A DNA stretch of 64,000 nucleotides from Paracentrotus lividus (lineage: Eukaryota; Echinodermata; Echinoidea; Camarodonta; Echinidae), in NCBI GenBank assembly GCA_940671915.1, contig CALNVZ010003426.1, positions 24,001,832-24,065,831 of the forward strand, written 5' to 3'. Position numbers and translations under genes: made by a program. Under the pieces are notes generated by a model. It was not told the DNA's origin. It did no database searches and saw only the letters and a list, made by a program, of their open reading frames with translations. This document shows, one piece after another, positions 1 to 9,843 of this stretch (position 1 is its first letter; each line of letters begins with the position of its first letter).

Positions 1-2005
1 GCTCCGGGGTTTACTAAATATAAGCAATACCTGAATTTTATTGTATTTTGTTTGTTTTGTTTTTGGTTTTTTTCTGTGTGTGTTTTTTTGTTTTTGGGGG
101 GGGGGTGGCAGCCCTCCGGTAGGGGCGGAAAACAGCTCCATGCGTTGTTGTTTTTTGTTAATTGTTTTTTACTTTTTTCATGGTGTTGAAGGCGATCTGT
201 CTGTGACCAAGATTGCTGTAAAATTAGGTCTTTTTAGACAGTGTAATAGTACCTGTCATTTGTATTACTTTACTATATGCCGGTTATATGAATCTTTGGA
301 AAGCGATGACAAGAGGAAAGTCGGCTGATGTCTCCCTGTGCGACAGGAGACCTGAAAGCGCAATTTCATTTAAGAAGTACAGGATCACAGTGCTTCGGCA
401 CACGGAATTGGACCTGCTGTGGCAATAGCAATCAACCACACCACAACTACAAACTTACCGTGCTAATCGAAATAGACGAAGAATCGCTGAGATGATCCTG
501 TGATGTGTATAAAAGAACTAACTAGTGATACAGAGACTTAAAGTGACTCATCTAATCTGAATATGTCAGATCTTATAGGACTGCCTAACATCTATAGGCT
601 GTATCCCGTCTTTCTACGGGAGCGCGGTGGAAGCAGAATAGACTTATTGCAAGCCGATTTGCAATGAAGGTCGAGATTCTATATTTATGCACTAAATATG
701 ATCTATGTATGACGTTAGAGAGAAAGTGATTGAATCGAGGCTATGCTGCTTATTTTGTCTCATTCCAAGTAGGCCTACATGGAATTCGAAATTTTACCAG
801 CGGTCGTTAGTACTGGCGTCTAGCATTAGGCGCAAATTCAAACCGAAAAAATATGAGGCGTTTGGGATTTTTTCGACAATTTTAAAAAGCTATTCATAAA
901 CTTGTAGTTAATTATTAAATGTTATTTCTTGACATATTTATTTTATGGGACAAGGTGTTTTTCCATGTCCTGTGGTAGATCGTTTGCTATGGATGGTTGT
1001 CGTAATTAGAGAACTCGAAAAAAGCTCTGGATATAGAATCGTGCGCTTCATAAATTTATTAACATATCTATAAAAAAAGCAAAAACCATACGATTATAGA
1101 CATATGTAATAATGAAGTAAATCAGAACTGATAGAACATAGACATAAACTTTTGAGGCATACACGGTTTTCATATAATATGCATCAAACAAATAAATGTA
1201 ATTTACTTGTGTAAAACACGACTTTCATTTCCTAACTATGAAAACTCAATCTTGTATTATAATATAGCGCCTACATGTATAAATTATCTTAATCAATAAC
1301 CAAATGCTGAAATAACGTGCACTTCTATATATATAGAACAATGATAATGTTACTTTTACTTTGCTAATAAAATATTTTGTCAGGTATGTTTGCATGTAAT
1401 TTTTTTTGTTAAATAGCACTACTAAAAACAACTAGAATACTACTTTTCATTAATGTCTACCCAAATTCATTGGAGTGTCCATGTTTTACGTGTTACATAG
1501 TATTACGACAAATTTTTTTATGCTTTTCATCTTCTTATTACTTTTAATTAATGTTTCTCACCTGGTTCTCTGTGATGTGAATGATAACTCGTAGCTTGTC
1601 TTCTTTTGGTACGTAAATATAAAGGCTACACATTAACCCAATTGAGAATTAGTATTACATGATGTAATAGATATAAGATTTATTATTACTTATTAGTCAG
1701 GGTGATTTTTAGCAGGTGTGTGGAATCCCTTTCACTAGAGCAATAAAATTTGTCTTAATACATTTCTTGGCCTTAAGATTGAGCATTCTTAAAAACAAGA
1801 AGAAATGGAACAATCACGGCCTGCTGATCAAGCAAAGTTAGAGTTCTAAGACGAAAGTGCGATCAGGATTATAATAATAATAATCAGTGTTATACCACAA
1901 ATTTGCAATGGCCCTCGAAGGTGCTAAGCGGTTGAGGAAAAGAATAAGAACTGAAAAAGTATATAGCCCTGCACTACATGGCTGGCACAAATCTATCTAT
2001 GATAC
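1..2005 (+). repeat. Noisy second copy of the receptor terminal exon and 3' flank
   Basis: The segment aligns by eye, almost end to end, with 9345-11338. Shared landmarks include a poly-T/poly-G block followed by 'gcagccc', 'gctgtaaaattagg', 'gacgaagaatcgctgagat', 'taggcctacatg' and 'tgctaataaaatattttgtc'. Nearly all differences are single-base insertions or deletions spread evenly, with few clean substitutions. Homology with 9345-11338 stops near 2005. That pattern fits uncorrected long-read sequence better than an old gene duplication. If it is real, it would be the tail of an upstream paralogue whose other exons lie outside the window. Confidence 0.8.
270..495 (+). pseudogene. Frame-broken copy of the Ig receptor terminal exon
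   Basis: This corresponds to the intact exon at 9628-9843: 'gttatatgaatctttggaaagcgatgac' matches the intact membrane/cytoplasmic junction, and the run ending 'gacgaagaatcgctgagatga' matches its stop. Several one-base gains and losses break the frame, and the acceptor preceding it has changed from 'atgcag' to 'atgccg'. It cannot encode the tail as written. It may be sequencing error rather than a true pseudogene. Confidence 0.6.
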
Positions 2006-2610
2006 CGGCAGTAAACCGCACGACCGGGGAGGTAAGCAGGATGGGCATTAACCATGGGGGGGGGTGGTATAATTGGTATGAAATCATGATATCTCGGAAT
2101 GGTTTTGTTATTTTTTTTTATTTTAAAGAAGGATTACTTGCAATATTTTGAGAATACCAGACTGACGCTAAGTGTTATATTATTATGTGGAAAAGCAATC
2201 GATTAAAATGTGATTGAATATTCATTCAATGTTACTGATCCCTTTAAGGTTTGTTGTACAATCAGGGTACCGTCCAATGGTTCTGTGAATAACCCGAAAT
2301 TAGGTATGTCATATCAATTTTTGATGGTGGCCTATTCGTCGCATGTGTTAGACCACAAGACATAAGGGAACTCTGCCATATTACAATAGTTGTAGACCAC
2401 CGGCCGAGCAGTGAAATTATGTCGTACTGTCCTGTCTCATGAAACTACACGATATTATGGTAGGCCTGTTGTCTAGAAATGTATTTCAACTTAAAGTCGT
2501 CAAGAACAAAAATGAAACCTTTTTGATATCGGTTAAAATTGTAATTATCTAAAGAACTTTTGTTGTATAATAATCTCTAGCTTTTCATTTGATTTGATCT
2601 ATATTCACAG
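2006..2610. other. Unassigned sequence upstream of the Ig exon
   Basis: No exon was found here. The receptor needs an upstream exon ending in phase 1 (normally the signal peptide), but no Met-hydrophobic stretch followed by a convincing donor is visible. A short poly-G run lies near 2057. The last 30 bases form a normal acceptor region ending 'tatattcacag' before the Ig exon. Confidence 0.5.
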
Positions 2611-2964
2611 CAACTATAATCAGAAGCCCCAGTGGATGGACAACAGTGGAGGGGTCAAATATCACATTTGGTTGCTGGGTAAGTCAGACAAGTAACGCGG
2701 ATAGGGGCCTCGATGCAGATACTATATGCCGAAGTAGGATCCGATTCACCAAGAACTCCACGATCGTTCCCGAAGACCCGAGACATAGTCAGTCGGGCGG
2801 TACCCGAGATGGACAGACGAACCGCATCAACTGCACCATGACAATATCGCGGATACAGTCGGGAGACTCTGGGTCTTACGGATGCTGCTGGCCGAACGTC
2901 GAGGGAAATTGTTCCCGTCATCCTACAAGAATTCTAACAGTGTTACCAGCTAGTACACGTCCAG
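2611..2964 (+). CDS. Exon: Ig V-set domain
   Basis: Acceptor 'tattcacag' ends at 2610 and donor 'ag|gtagat' follows 2964; both ends are phase 1, as is usual for Ig-domain exons. The B-strand cysteine lies in 'ITFGCWV' and the F-strand cysteine in 'DSGSYGCCW', the classic D-x-G-x-Y-x-C signature, with 'CTMTISRIQSGD' as the E strand. Three further cysteines (TICRS, INCTM, GNCS) and the doubled Cys after Tyr suggest extra disulphides, as in pIgR/CD300-like V domains. Potential N-glycosylation sites are NIT, NST, NCT and NCS. Confidence 0.85.
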
Positions 2965-4780
2965 GTAGATATACCAGACCGTTACCGCGAATCCATTATT
3001 TAAAAAAAAAAGGGGGGGGGGGGTTATAGGCAAATATTATTGTTACACTTCTATTTGGCTCATTTCTGAAGAAATGAAAAGAAATAACCCTCCAAACCCA
3101 TATATCGGTAGAGAGGATATATATCAAGGAATCTTATGGACGAAAAAAAAAATCACCAAAAATGCCTCATTAGCATAATTTATGCAAATTAGCCCTTTTT
3201 GCCCAAAACAAGATCTACTGAATACCTCACATATAAATAACTCCATTTTTTGCACAGATGTTCTCTAAACATAATATATCTGGGGAATGAATGGATTGGA
3301 ATTTCATTTTTTTTTTAAATATATTTTTTCTTTTGTATTTTATTGTTTTTTAGCTTATTATATATCATGACATTATTACCAGAAAACTAAAACTTTATTC
3401 CAAATTCTTATCCATTCATTCCTCAGAGACACATTTCACCAATAAGCATGCAAAGTTTGAACAGCAACAGACATTCCATTCTTGAGTTATTTTATTTTAC
3501 AAAAAAAAGGGCATATATCCATAAATTATGCTAATTAGGCATTTTTTAAATATATAACCTCTCTACTGATATATAGTTTTGGAGGGTTAATTCTTTTCAT
3601 TTCTTCAGAAATGAGCCAAATAGAAATGTAACAATTTGCCTATAACCCCCCCCCCCCCCCTTAAAGACAATAGTTATAAGGGTTGGAAATCAAGAGGCGC
3701 GAAACCGGGGGTTGAGTGTTTTAGCGTTCACCCCTTTTTCAGTTTTGTTTTCTACGTTTCTGTATCTGTATGTAACATTATTTTGAAGGCAAGACAAAAA
3801 CTAATTGAAACTCATGCAGAGAATATCTGACTATATACTGTTTAATGATAGACTGAGATTATTAATATTGGCTATAATATTTATTATCAAACATCTGAGT
3901 AATTAGTGGCGGATCCAGGATTTCAAGTAGGGGGGGGGCAAAATTAGATTTTCACGCACGATGACCGAGTGATAAGCGGGGGGAGGGGGGGGGGTAGGCG
4001 TTTAATTTTTCGGAAAATGAAAAAAAAAAAGTATCGGAGATGTCTCCGCGACAAGTTTCAAAACAGTCTCAAATTAGTCCCACATCCGTCTCCGCGAAGT
4101 GAGATCCATAATGATAGTGGACAATAAATTGACGTTCAAAGTGAATTGCTCATCATGCGGCAACGGCAATCATTTGTGATTGCTTGATGGCGAGTATGTT
4201 TTTTCCACCCGCATTAAAGTTTGTTCGTGTCTGATTTTGATAATACACTGTAAAAAATATTTGTATTTTTACAGCAAATCTGCTGTCAGCAGAGTCGCCA
4301 TAAAAAATGTAATTTAAAAAAACAGTTTTGTTGTAAATTTCTCCTTCAAATAATTACATAAGAAATACAAAATATACGTCAGGAGTAACACATTTGTTCC
4401 GTTTTAACCAAATATGTACGCTATACATGTAGAACTCTAATGATTTTTTTCCCCCTTCTCTTTCATAAATTCTTAGACGAGAAATTTACAACAAAACTGT
4501 TTTTTAAATTACATTTTTTATGGTGACTCTGCTGACAGCAGATTTGCTGTAAAAATAAAAACAAAATTTTACAGTGTAATTAATGGACTATCTTCTTTTG
4601 GAGGCACAACATTTATTGCCCTGATTGCCTGCGTCTTCGACAATTCTACTCAAGGCAATAAATGTTGTGTCTCCATCATGGCTATTCCATATTATATTAT
4701 AGTTTGGAGGATAGAAGTTTAACATTCTAAATCAGGAAAATAATACAAAAGTATCGGTCCTGTAATACTCTCTAACTATG

Positions 4781-4854
<74 letters not shown>

Positions 4855-7800
4855 ATTAGCTCCAACTACGACTCCAGTGATACATAGTTCATCGAATATG
4901 CTGACAGGTAGAACAACACCCAGTGAAAGCAACGAAGTGGTCTATCAATCCATCTCGCTTAGAAGCGGACCTACAGTACTAGGTATGTGGACTTCTAAAC
5001 ACTAGATAATCATAGTTAAAAGTATATTGAGGTAAAGTTAAAGATGCCATCAATTACCCCATGTCTTCTTCTTTTTTTCTCTAAAAAATTAAGATTTAAA
5101 CAACAATCGTATACTGTCAAGAAGAAGTAATGATAACAAAGATTAAAGAAAGAGTTGATTAATAATCTACAGAGGAGCAAAACACAGTTAACATGGTTAA
5201 TAATAAATGAAGGGATGTGTACAGTGTGTCCCACAAAAAATGCTAATGGTACTTTTGATGGGTATGATATTAAAATTACAATATTATATTGATCATAACT
5301 CTACACCCGTAAACTACCATTCATTCCCTGCAAATGGATGAAATTTTATGTGATATGGTCCAATAATCACAAAGATATGAGCATTTTCTCATCACACATC
5401 AGGAAACCTTTCCCTCCAAGTTTTGTATTCAGTAGTACCGGGTATCGAATAAAAGAAACCGAAGTTTGATCATTAATAATTTGCAAAATATTTCAGTAGT
5501 GATTATGAAGTTCATATCACTGTAAAGTGCAACTCATTGCCATTCTAATGATACCTCTCTCAGCTCACCAATATCACGCATCGCTGAACCCCATTGTTCT
5601 GAAAACGTCTTGCAAAATTGTTGGTGCTCACTTTCGTTCTTCTTGAGATGCGTTATTCAAAATATTAAGAGGAAACCCAACTTTGATCATCAATGAGTGT
5701 GAAAGTGAAGCACTTACAATTTTGCAAGACTTTTTTCAGAACAATGAGGTTCAGCGATGCGTAATATTGGTAAGCTGAGGGACACATCATCAGAATGGTA
5801 ATGAGTTGCACTTTACAGTGATATAAATTTCATAAATACTACTGAAATATTTTTCAAAGTATTAATGATCAAACTTGGGTTTCTTTTATTCGACACATCC
5901 GGTACTACACAATACAAACTTGGATGGAGAGGTTTCCCGATGTGTAATGACAAAATGCTCATATCTTTAGGATTCTTGAACCATATCACATAAAATTTCA
6001 TCCACTTGTAGAAAACGAATGGTAGTTTACGGGTGTAGATTTATAAACAATATAGTTTTGTAATTTTAATATTATACCCACTGGCGTAAATCCATTTGCT
6101 ATTTCTATTCATCAGGGGGGGATGGCGCTTTGTATTGTTATGTAATATCCCCCCCTGATGAAAAGCATTCTTTACGGATTTACGCCAGTGATTATACCCA
6201 TCTAAAGTGCCATTAGCATTTTTTGTGGGACACACTGTATACAAGTTTTACAAGCTTATTTTGAGGTATGTTGATGTAACTGCATTTCAACGGAAACGAG
6301 TTGGAAAAAAAAAACTTTTTTTTTTTTTTTTAATCGAAGGAGATGAATGAGATTTAGTAAACAGAACTTGGATATTTCTTCTGAAAGCAGGTCATGGTTT
6401 ATCATGTTTATTTCGAGGAAAGGAGGAACTCAACGGTTACAAAGCTACAAAGGTCATTGATACACGAGAATTTGAGAAGTTCAATGTTCTACAAACATCC
6501 TGCAAATATCCGCAACCACTAGAATAAGGTTACAAGGAGGGAGTAAGGAACAAACAAGGTCAAGGTCAAAATATATATATATATATACATATCCATCTTG
6601 GATGTTTATCACGTGACCTGTTTCGGATGATTTTTTTTTCCTCCTGGAATGCAAACTCTGAGGTCATATTTGTATTTCCATAATATATAAGGTCAAAGTA
6701 TAAGTTCATTGGAATGCAGTACCAAGCAAGCCGACTTTGCTACTACTATTCTGGATTATGTTCTCCCCCCCCCCCGCCCCCTTTCCAGAAAAGAAAATCT
6801 TCGGCACATTGGCACTTCCTCTATTTTCCCCTATCTTTGAATTTCATTTTATGTATATCTTATGGTACTAAAAACACATTCATTGTAATTTCAAGCATGG
6901 TAAACGATTTGGTTAAGATTATCAATCACCTTTACCAATCAGCCATCTTTATTCTCTTATAATGACCTTAATTTTTCATGTCTTATTGCTGAAATATATG
7001 TGTGCTACACTTAGAGTTATGGCAACTTTATTCTTGATTTTACCGCATATGCCTTTTGCATGTGGGGCTGTTGCCCTCCAGTGGAAAATAGTTTTCTCCT
7101 TAAAACATCTAACTTTCCTTATTATTAATATTATAAAGGTAATTTTGATATTTTTTTTTTTTTTTTTAATCTATTATTTTTTTTTTTTTGCACTAACATA
7201 TATCATGACTTGTTCTATTGACTATTACCTCAAAAGGAATATTTATAAGACGAGCTTTAATAACACACAGGCAATGAGAGCCCACACACAGTGCGGATCA
7301 TTTTGGTCTCGTTTTATATCAAAATTGTGAAGAAGAAAAAACAAATTCATGTCAAGATATGCCAGACCTTTAAAGGTAGACCTATGTTCTAGGGTGTACT
7401 TGGCTTGGCCCGTAATTTAGAAGAGTGGTAAAAAGCACAGTCTAGTGAATTTGAAATGATTTACGCACACACAAAATAAATAAATAAATAAAAATTCTGA
7501 CATGTAATCTTTCAAGCTTGATTCATTGTAAAAATTTCTTATTTCGTTCAATTTTATATTTTAGCAGGTGGAAAAAATGAAGCCTTCAAACAAAGATCCT
7601 CCATCCATAAGACAGTGTGGCCACTCCTCCTTGTAATAGCCGTTCTTGTGGTAAGTTTTATTCATAAATAGTGTTGTGGAGAGTCATAGGGCATTAATGG
7701 GGCACAATCGAGTAACTAAAAAAAGTAGACCAATCACTGGCACCCCCTCATCGAGTAAAAGAATTAAAAAAAAAAAATCAAATTATCTCTATTCCAATAG

Positions 7801-9843
7801 CCTTGCTTCTAGAAAGGTAAGGGATATTAGGAATATCTGACGTTTCCCTGACAATGTGAAACTTATAAAAGCGGGTCAGGAACCTCTCGGGCTTTGACCT
7901 CAATTTCAGAAATTCCAGTCTGACCTTATATTTTTAACATCATTATCATATTTGTTTAACATCAATCTCTCTGTTTCCCTGAACTTATGTAGCTAGGAAG
8001 ATGATTGATTTACTTGCCAAAGCTGCCTTTAAATTGGGGCGATTTATGTTTATGTTCCGAAACTATATCAGGAAATTAGAGGATTTCATTTTCTAAAGCC
8101 AAGAAACTGTCTATACCCTCCCCCCCCCTTCCCTCCGCCTCCTGTAGGCCTACCTTCTTCTATCAATTTCTTATCCATGGCGGATCTAAGCGGGGGGGGG
8201 GGTTGGGAGGGTGTAAGAGGTACTATGTAGAAAACTGTTGTCTGCACCTCCTTCTACTTTTAAATTTGTTATGTGCCCCTCTATTTCCAGGGTACCGTTT
8301 CATGAAAGGACTTGTCAGACGTTTTATCTGACAAACTGTTATAATCTACTGAAATGCTTGCATCTGATTGGCTGAGAGCAAATTTGTCGGATAAAATGTC
8401 TGACAAGTCCTTTGATGAAATGCCCCCCAGGTCCTCGCGATCCGCGGCTCAGATCCCCCCTTTTTTTTTTTTCCTTTTTTCAGTCTGAAAGCGCCTCATA
8501 GGATGTGTGGACCTTGGTCATGTTGTTGGAATGACTTTCTTTCTTTGTTCCAGTCTGAACTACGTACTTTAGACCATAACCGAAGAAGACGATGTTAAAC
8601 AAGGTTCACATTTTCTAAATTTTCACAACCAGTGTTCATGGTTTTGACATGGACAAATATTTTGTGAAGTATTTTTAAATCCTTTTTGAAATATGTAAAA
8701 CATTTTAGAGAAAAATAATGATATACTTTATTTGTGAAAATTTGGAAATGTGATCTTTGTAGCATCGTCTTCTTAAAAAATAATAATAAACATAGTTGCT
8801 TATTTACCCTGGGTAGCACTTAAGCCCTAACGAACTGTTCTCCCAGCGGGCCCTTCATAACATAAATGTTATTAGTTGCCTTGAACAGTGCAGTTCATAT
8901 CTGTGAAGGCAAGTGAAATGGTGGAAGGGATGTCCCCGTGGCCCCTGAATAATCACGATTGATTCGCCTACAAACGACTATCATGGAGCATTTTCTACAT
9001 GGACGCCACTTAAAATCTTTAAAAATTGATCCAAACTGAGGGAATTTTCACTAAAGAGTAACAAAAGAGTAAAACAAGATACTATATTACAACATAATAT
9101 AGCCTTGAGCTATTGAACGTTACTAGTGTACACACCAGTGGCGGATCCAGGATTTAGAAATACGGGGGTGCATCCCGAAAATTTGGAAAAATAGGGGACG
9201 CAGCCGAAAATTTTTAAATCTTAACATGTATGGTCAATGAGTGGGTTTCAAATTATAAAGGGGGCGCGCGTCCCCTGCGCCCCCGCCTGGATACGCCACT
9301 GCACACTGTAAAAGAAAAAATGTAATTTTACAAGGAAAAATACAGATTTGCTCGGGTTTCACTAAATATAGCAATCCTGATGTTTATTGTTTGTTTGTTT
9401 TTGTTTGTTGTTTTTTTTTGTGTGTGTTTTTTTTTTTGGGGGGGGGGGGTTGGCAGCCCCTCCCGGTAGGGGGGAAATAACAGCCCATGCGTTGTTGTTT
9501 TTTGTTATTTTTTACTTTTTTCATAGTGTTGAAGGCGACTCTGTTGACAACAGATTTGCTGTAAAATTAGGCTGCTTTTTTTACAGTGTAATAGTACCTG
9601 TCATTTGTATTACCTTACATAATGCAGGTTATCATAATCTTTGGAAAGCGATACGTGAAGAGGAAAGCGGCTGATGGTCATCCCGTGTCGACAGGAGACC
9701 CTGAAAGCGCAAGTCATTTAGACGTACAGGATCACAGCTGCTCGGCACACGAATTGGACCCTGCTGTGGCAATAGCCACAACCACCACCACAACTACAAC
9801 TACCGTGCTTAATCGAAAATCAGACGAAGAATCGCTGAGATGA
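2611..9843 (+). CDS. Single Ig V-set transmembrane receptor, partial gene (four exons seen)
   Basis: Exons 2611-2964, 4860-4982, 7565-7650 and 9628-9843 join in phases 1-1-1-0 without a frameshift and give about 259 residues to a TGA stop. Order: Ig V-set domain (about 110 residues), Ser/Thr-rich stalk (about 60), one membrane helix built from two exons (WPLLLVIAVLV then VIIIF), a basic stop-transfer KRYVKRK, and a cytoplasmic tail of about 60 residues with a run of nine threonines. This is the layout of small cell-surface Ig receptors. The signal-peptide exon is missing from view, so the protein is partial. No tyrosine signalling motif is seen in the tail. The family is not identified; a role in recognition or adhesion is inference from the domain plan only. 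Confidence 0.75.
3003..3663. mobile_element. Foldback element with homopolymer-G/C ends
   Basis: The left end reads poly-A, poly-G then 'ttataggcaaat', and the right end reads 'atttgcctataa' then poly-C and 'ttaaag'. The arms stay complementary for more than 150 bp (for example 'ggctcatttctgaagaaatg' against 'catttcttcagaaatgagcc', and 'cctcattagcataattta' against its inverse). There is no coding capacity. It lies 38 bp inside the intron after the Ig exon. Likely a non-autonomous DNA element. Confidence 0.8.
3904..4120. repeat. Fragments of hAT-like and 'gtctccgcg' MITEs
   Basis: 'agtggcggatccaggattt' at 3906 matches the terminal sequence of the MITE at 9136-9301. 'gtctccgcgaagtgagat' near 4092 matches an end of the MITE at 39965-40175. 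Both look like single ends or decayed copies, with poly-G and poly-A runs between. Confidence 0.5.
4244..4578. mobile_element. MITE with ~100-bp terminal inverted repeats
   Basis: The left arm begins 'tacactgtaaaa' and contains 'cagcaaatctgctgtcagca'; the right arm holds 'tgctgacagcagatttgctg' and ends 'ttttacagtgta'. The arms pair over about 100 bp around a core of about 130 bp. There is no ORF. A related, more decayed element sits at 9303-9591 next to the terminal receptor exon. Confidence 0.8.
4597..4676. repeat. Compact 80-nt hairpin
   Basis: 'ggaggcacaacatttattgcc' pairs with 'ggcaataaatgttgtgtctcc' across a loop of roughly 38 nt. It is small enough to be a microRNA-type hairpin or a tiny MITE, and the sequence alone does not decide. 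It lies in the intron before the stalk exon. Confidence 0.6.
4779..4852 (+). repeat. (TC)n microsatellite forming a polypyrimidine tract
   Basis: About 35 CT units run without interruption into 'caattag', the acceptor of the stalk exon at 4860. The repeat therefore doubles as the polypyrimidine tract of a coding exon. Confidence 0.9.
4860..4982 (+). CDS. Exon: Ser/Thr-rich extracellular stalk
   Basis: The acceptor 'ccaattag' ends at 4859 and the donor 'ag|gtatgt' follows 4982; both ends are phase 1, so it fits between the Ig exon and the membrane exon. It encodes 41 residues beginning PTTTPVIHSSS, rich in Ser/Thr (probable O-glycosylated stalk), and includes 'EVVYQSI', which is predicted to be extracellular. 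Confidence 0.75.
5221..6241. mobile_element. 1-kb foldback element
   Basis: It starts 'acagtgtgtcccacaaaaa' and ends 'tttttgtgggacacactgt'. The whole element is one imperfect palindrome: 'ttgcaaaattgt' and 'cactgtaaagtgcaactcatt' recur inverted in the second half. No ORF. The right arm is interrupted by a younger insertion (6079-6190). Fragments of the same family occur at 51220-51480 and in the second copy near 60710-60960. Confidence 0.85.
6079..6190. mobile_element. 112-bp MITE nested in the foldback, 8-bp target duplication
   Basis: Perfect 15-bp ends 'cactggcgtaaatcc' / 'ggatttacgccagtg' are flanked by the direct repeat 'attatacc' (6071-6078 and 6191-6198). The opposite, uninterrupted arm of the host foldback supplies the pre-insertion sequence. 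An 8-bp duplication and C-A-x-T-G-type ends suggest an hAT-type origin. The interior is itself palindromic ('tcatcagggggg' / 'cccccctgatga'). Confidence 0.85.
6242..7564. other. Receptor intron, AT-rich, no further feature resolved
   Basis: Contains a poly-A/poly-T block (6305-6332), an (AT)n run near 6572, poly-C at 6765 and poly-T blocks at 7150-7190. The open frames here are short and lack conserved motifs. It runs up to the acceptor 'atattttag' of the membrane exon. Confidence 0.5.
7565..7650 (+). CDS. Exon: juxtamembrane and first half of membrane helix
   Basis: Acceptor 'ttttatattttag' and donor 'gtg|gtaagt'; it enters in phase 1 and leaves in phase 0. An alternative acceptor three bases later ('cag' at 7567) would keep the frame and drop one residue. 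It encodes a basic/polar segment and then WPLLLVIAVLV, which is continued as VIIIF by the next exon. Confidence 0.75.
8290..8428. mobile_element. MITE with 'ggacttgtcagac' inverted ends
   Basis: The left arm 'ttcatgaaaggacttgtcagacgttttatc' pairs with the right arm 'gataaaatgtctgacaagtcctttgatgaaa'. About 139 bp, no ORF, in the last receptor intron. Confidence 0.75.
8583..8774. mobile_element. MITE, ends 'aagaagacgatg'
   Basis: 'aagaagacgatg' at the left pairs with 'catcgtcttctt' at the right. Complementarity continues inward through 'cacattttctaaattttcacaa' against 'ttgtgaaaatttggaaatgtg'. About 192 bp, non-coding. Confidence 0.75.
9136..9301. mobile_element. hAT-like MITE, ends 'cagtggcggatccagg'
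   Basis: Left end 'cagtggcggatccagg', right end 'cctggatacgccactg'; 166 bp with a G/C-rich interior and no ORF. The ends resemble hAT-type termini. No convincing target duplication was found because it abuts another element at 9303. Confidence 0.7.
9303..9591. mobile_element. Decayed MITE of the 'acactgtaaaa' family
   Basis: It begins 'acactgtaaaag' and ends 'tttttttacagtgt', with the inner motif 'cagatttgctgtaaaatta' shared with the MITE at 4244-4578. It ends 36 bp before the terminal receptor exon and may contribute to its acceptor region. Its right part is also present in the noisy copy at 1-251. Confidence 0.6.
9628..9843 (+). CDS. Terminal exon: end of membrane helix and cytoplasmic tail
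   Basis: The acceptor 'cataatgcag' ends at 9627 and the exon enters in phase 0, matching the donor at 7650. It encodes VIIIFGKRYVKRK and then a polar tail with nine consecutive threonines, ending SDEESLR and TGA at 9841-9843. The switch from hydrophobic to basic residues exactly at the exon join supports both splice sites. Confidence 0.8.
   Translation, partial: VIIIFGKRYVKRKAADGHPVSTGDPESASHLDVQDHSCSAHELDPAVAIATTTTTTTTTVLNRKSDEESLR

Noticed and set aside
4732-4932. Open frame with Arg-Glu repeats on the minus strand
   Set aside because: It is a translation of the CT/GA microsatellite, not a protein.
4935-4952. ITIM-like 'VVYQSI' in the stalk exon
   Set aside because: It fits V-x-Y-x-x-I but lies before the membrane helix, so it is predicted to be extracellular and unable to be phosphorylated by cytoplasmic kinases.
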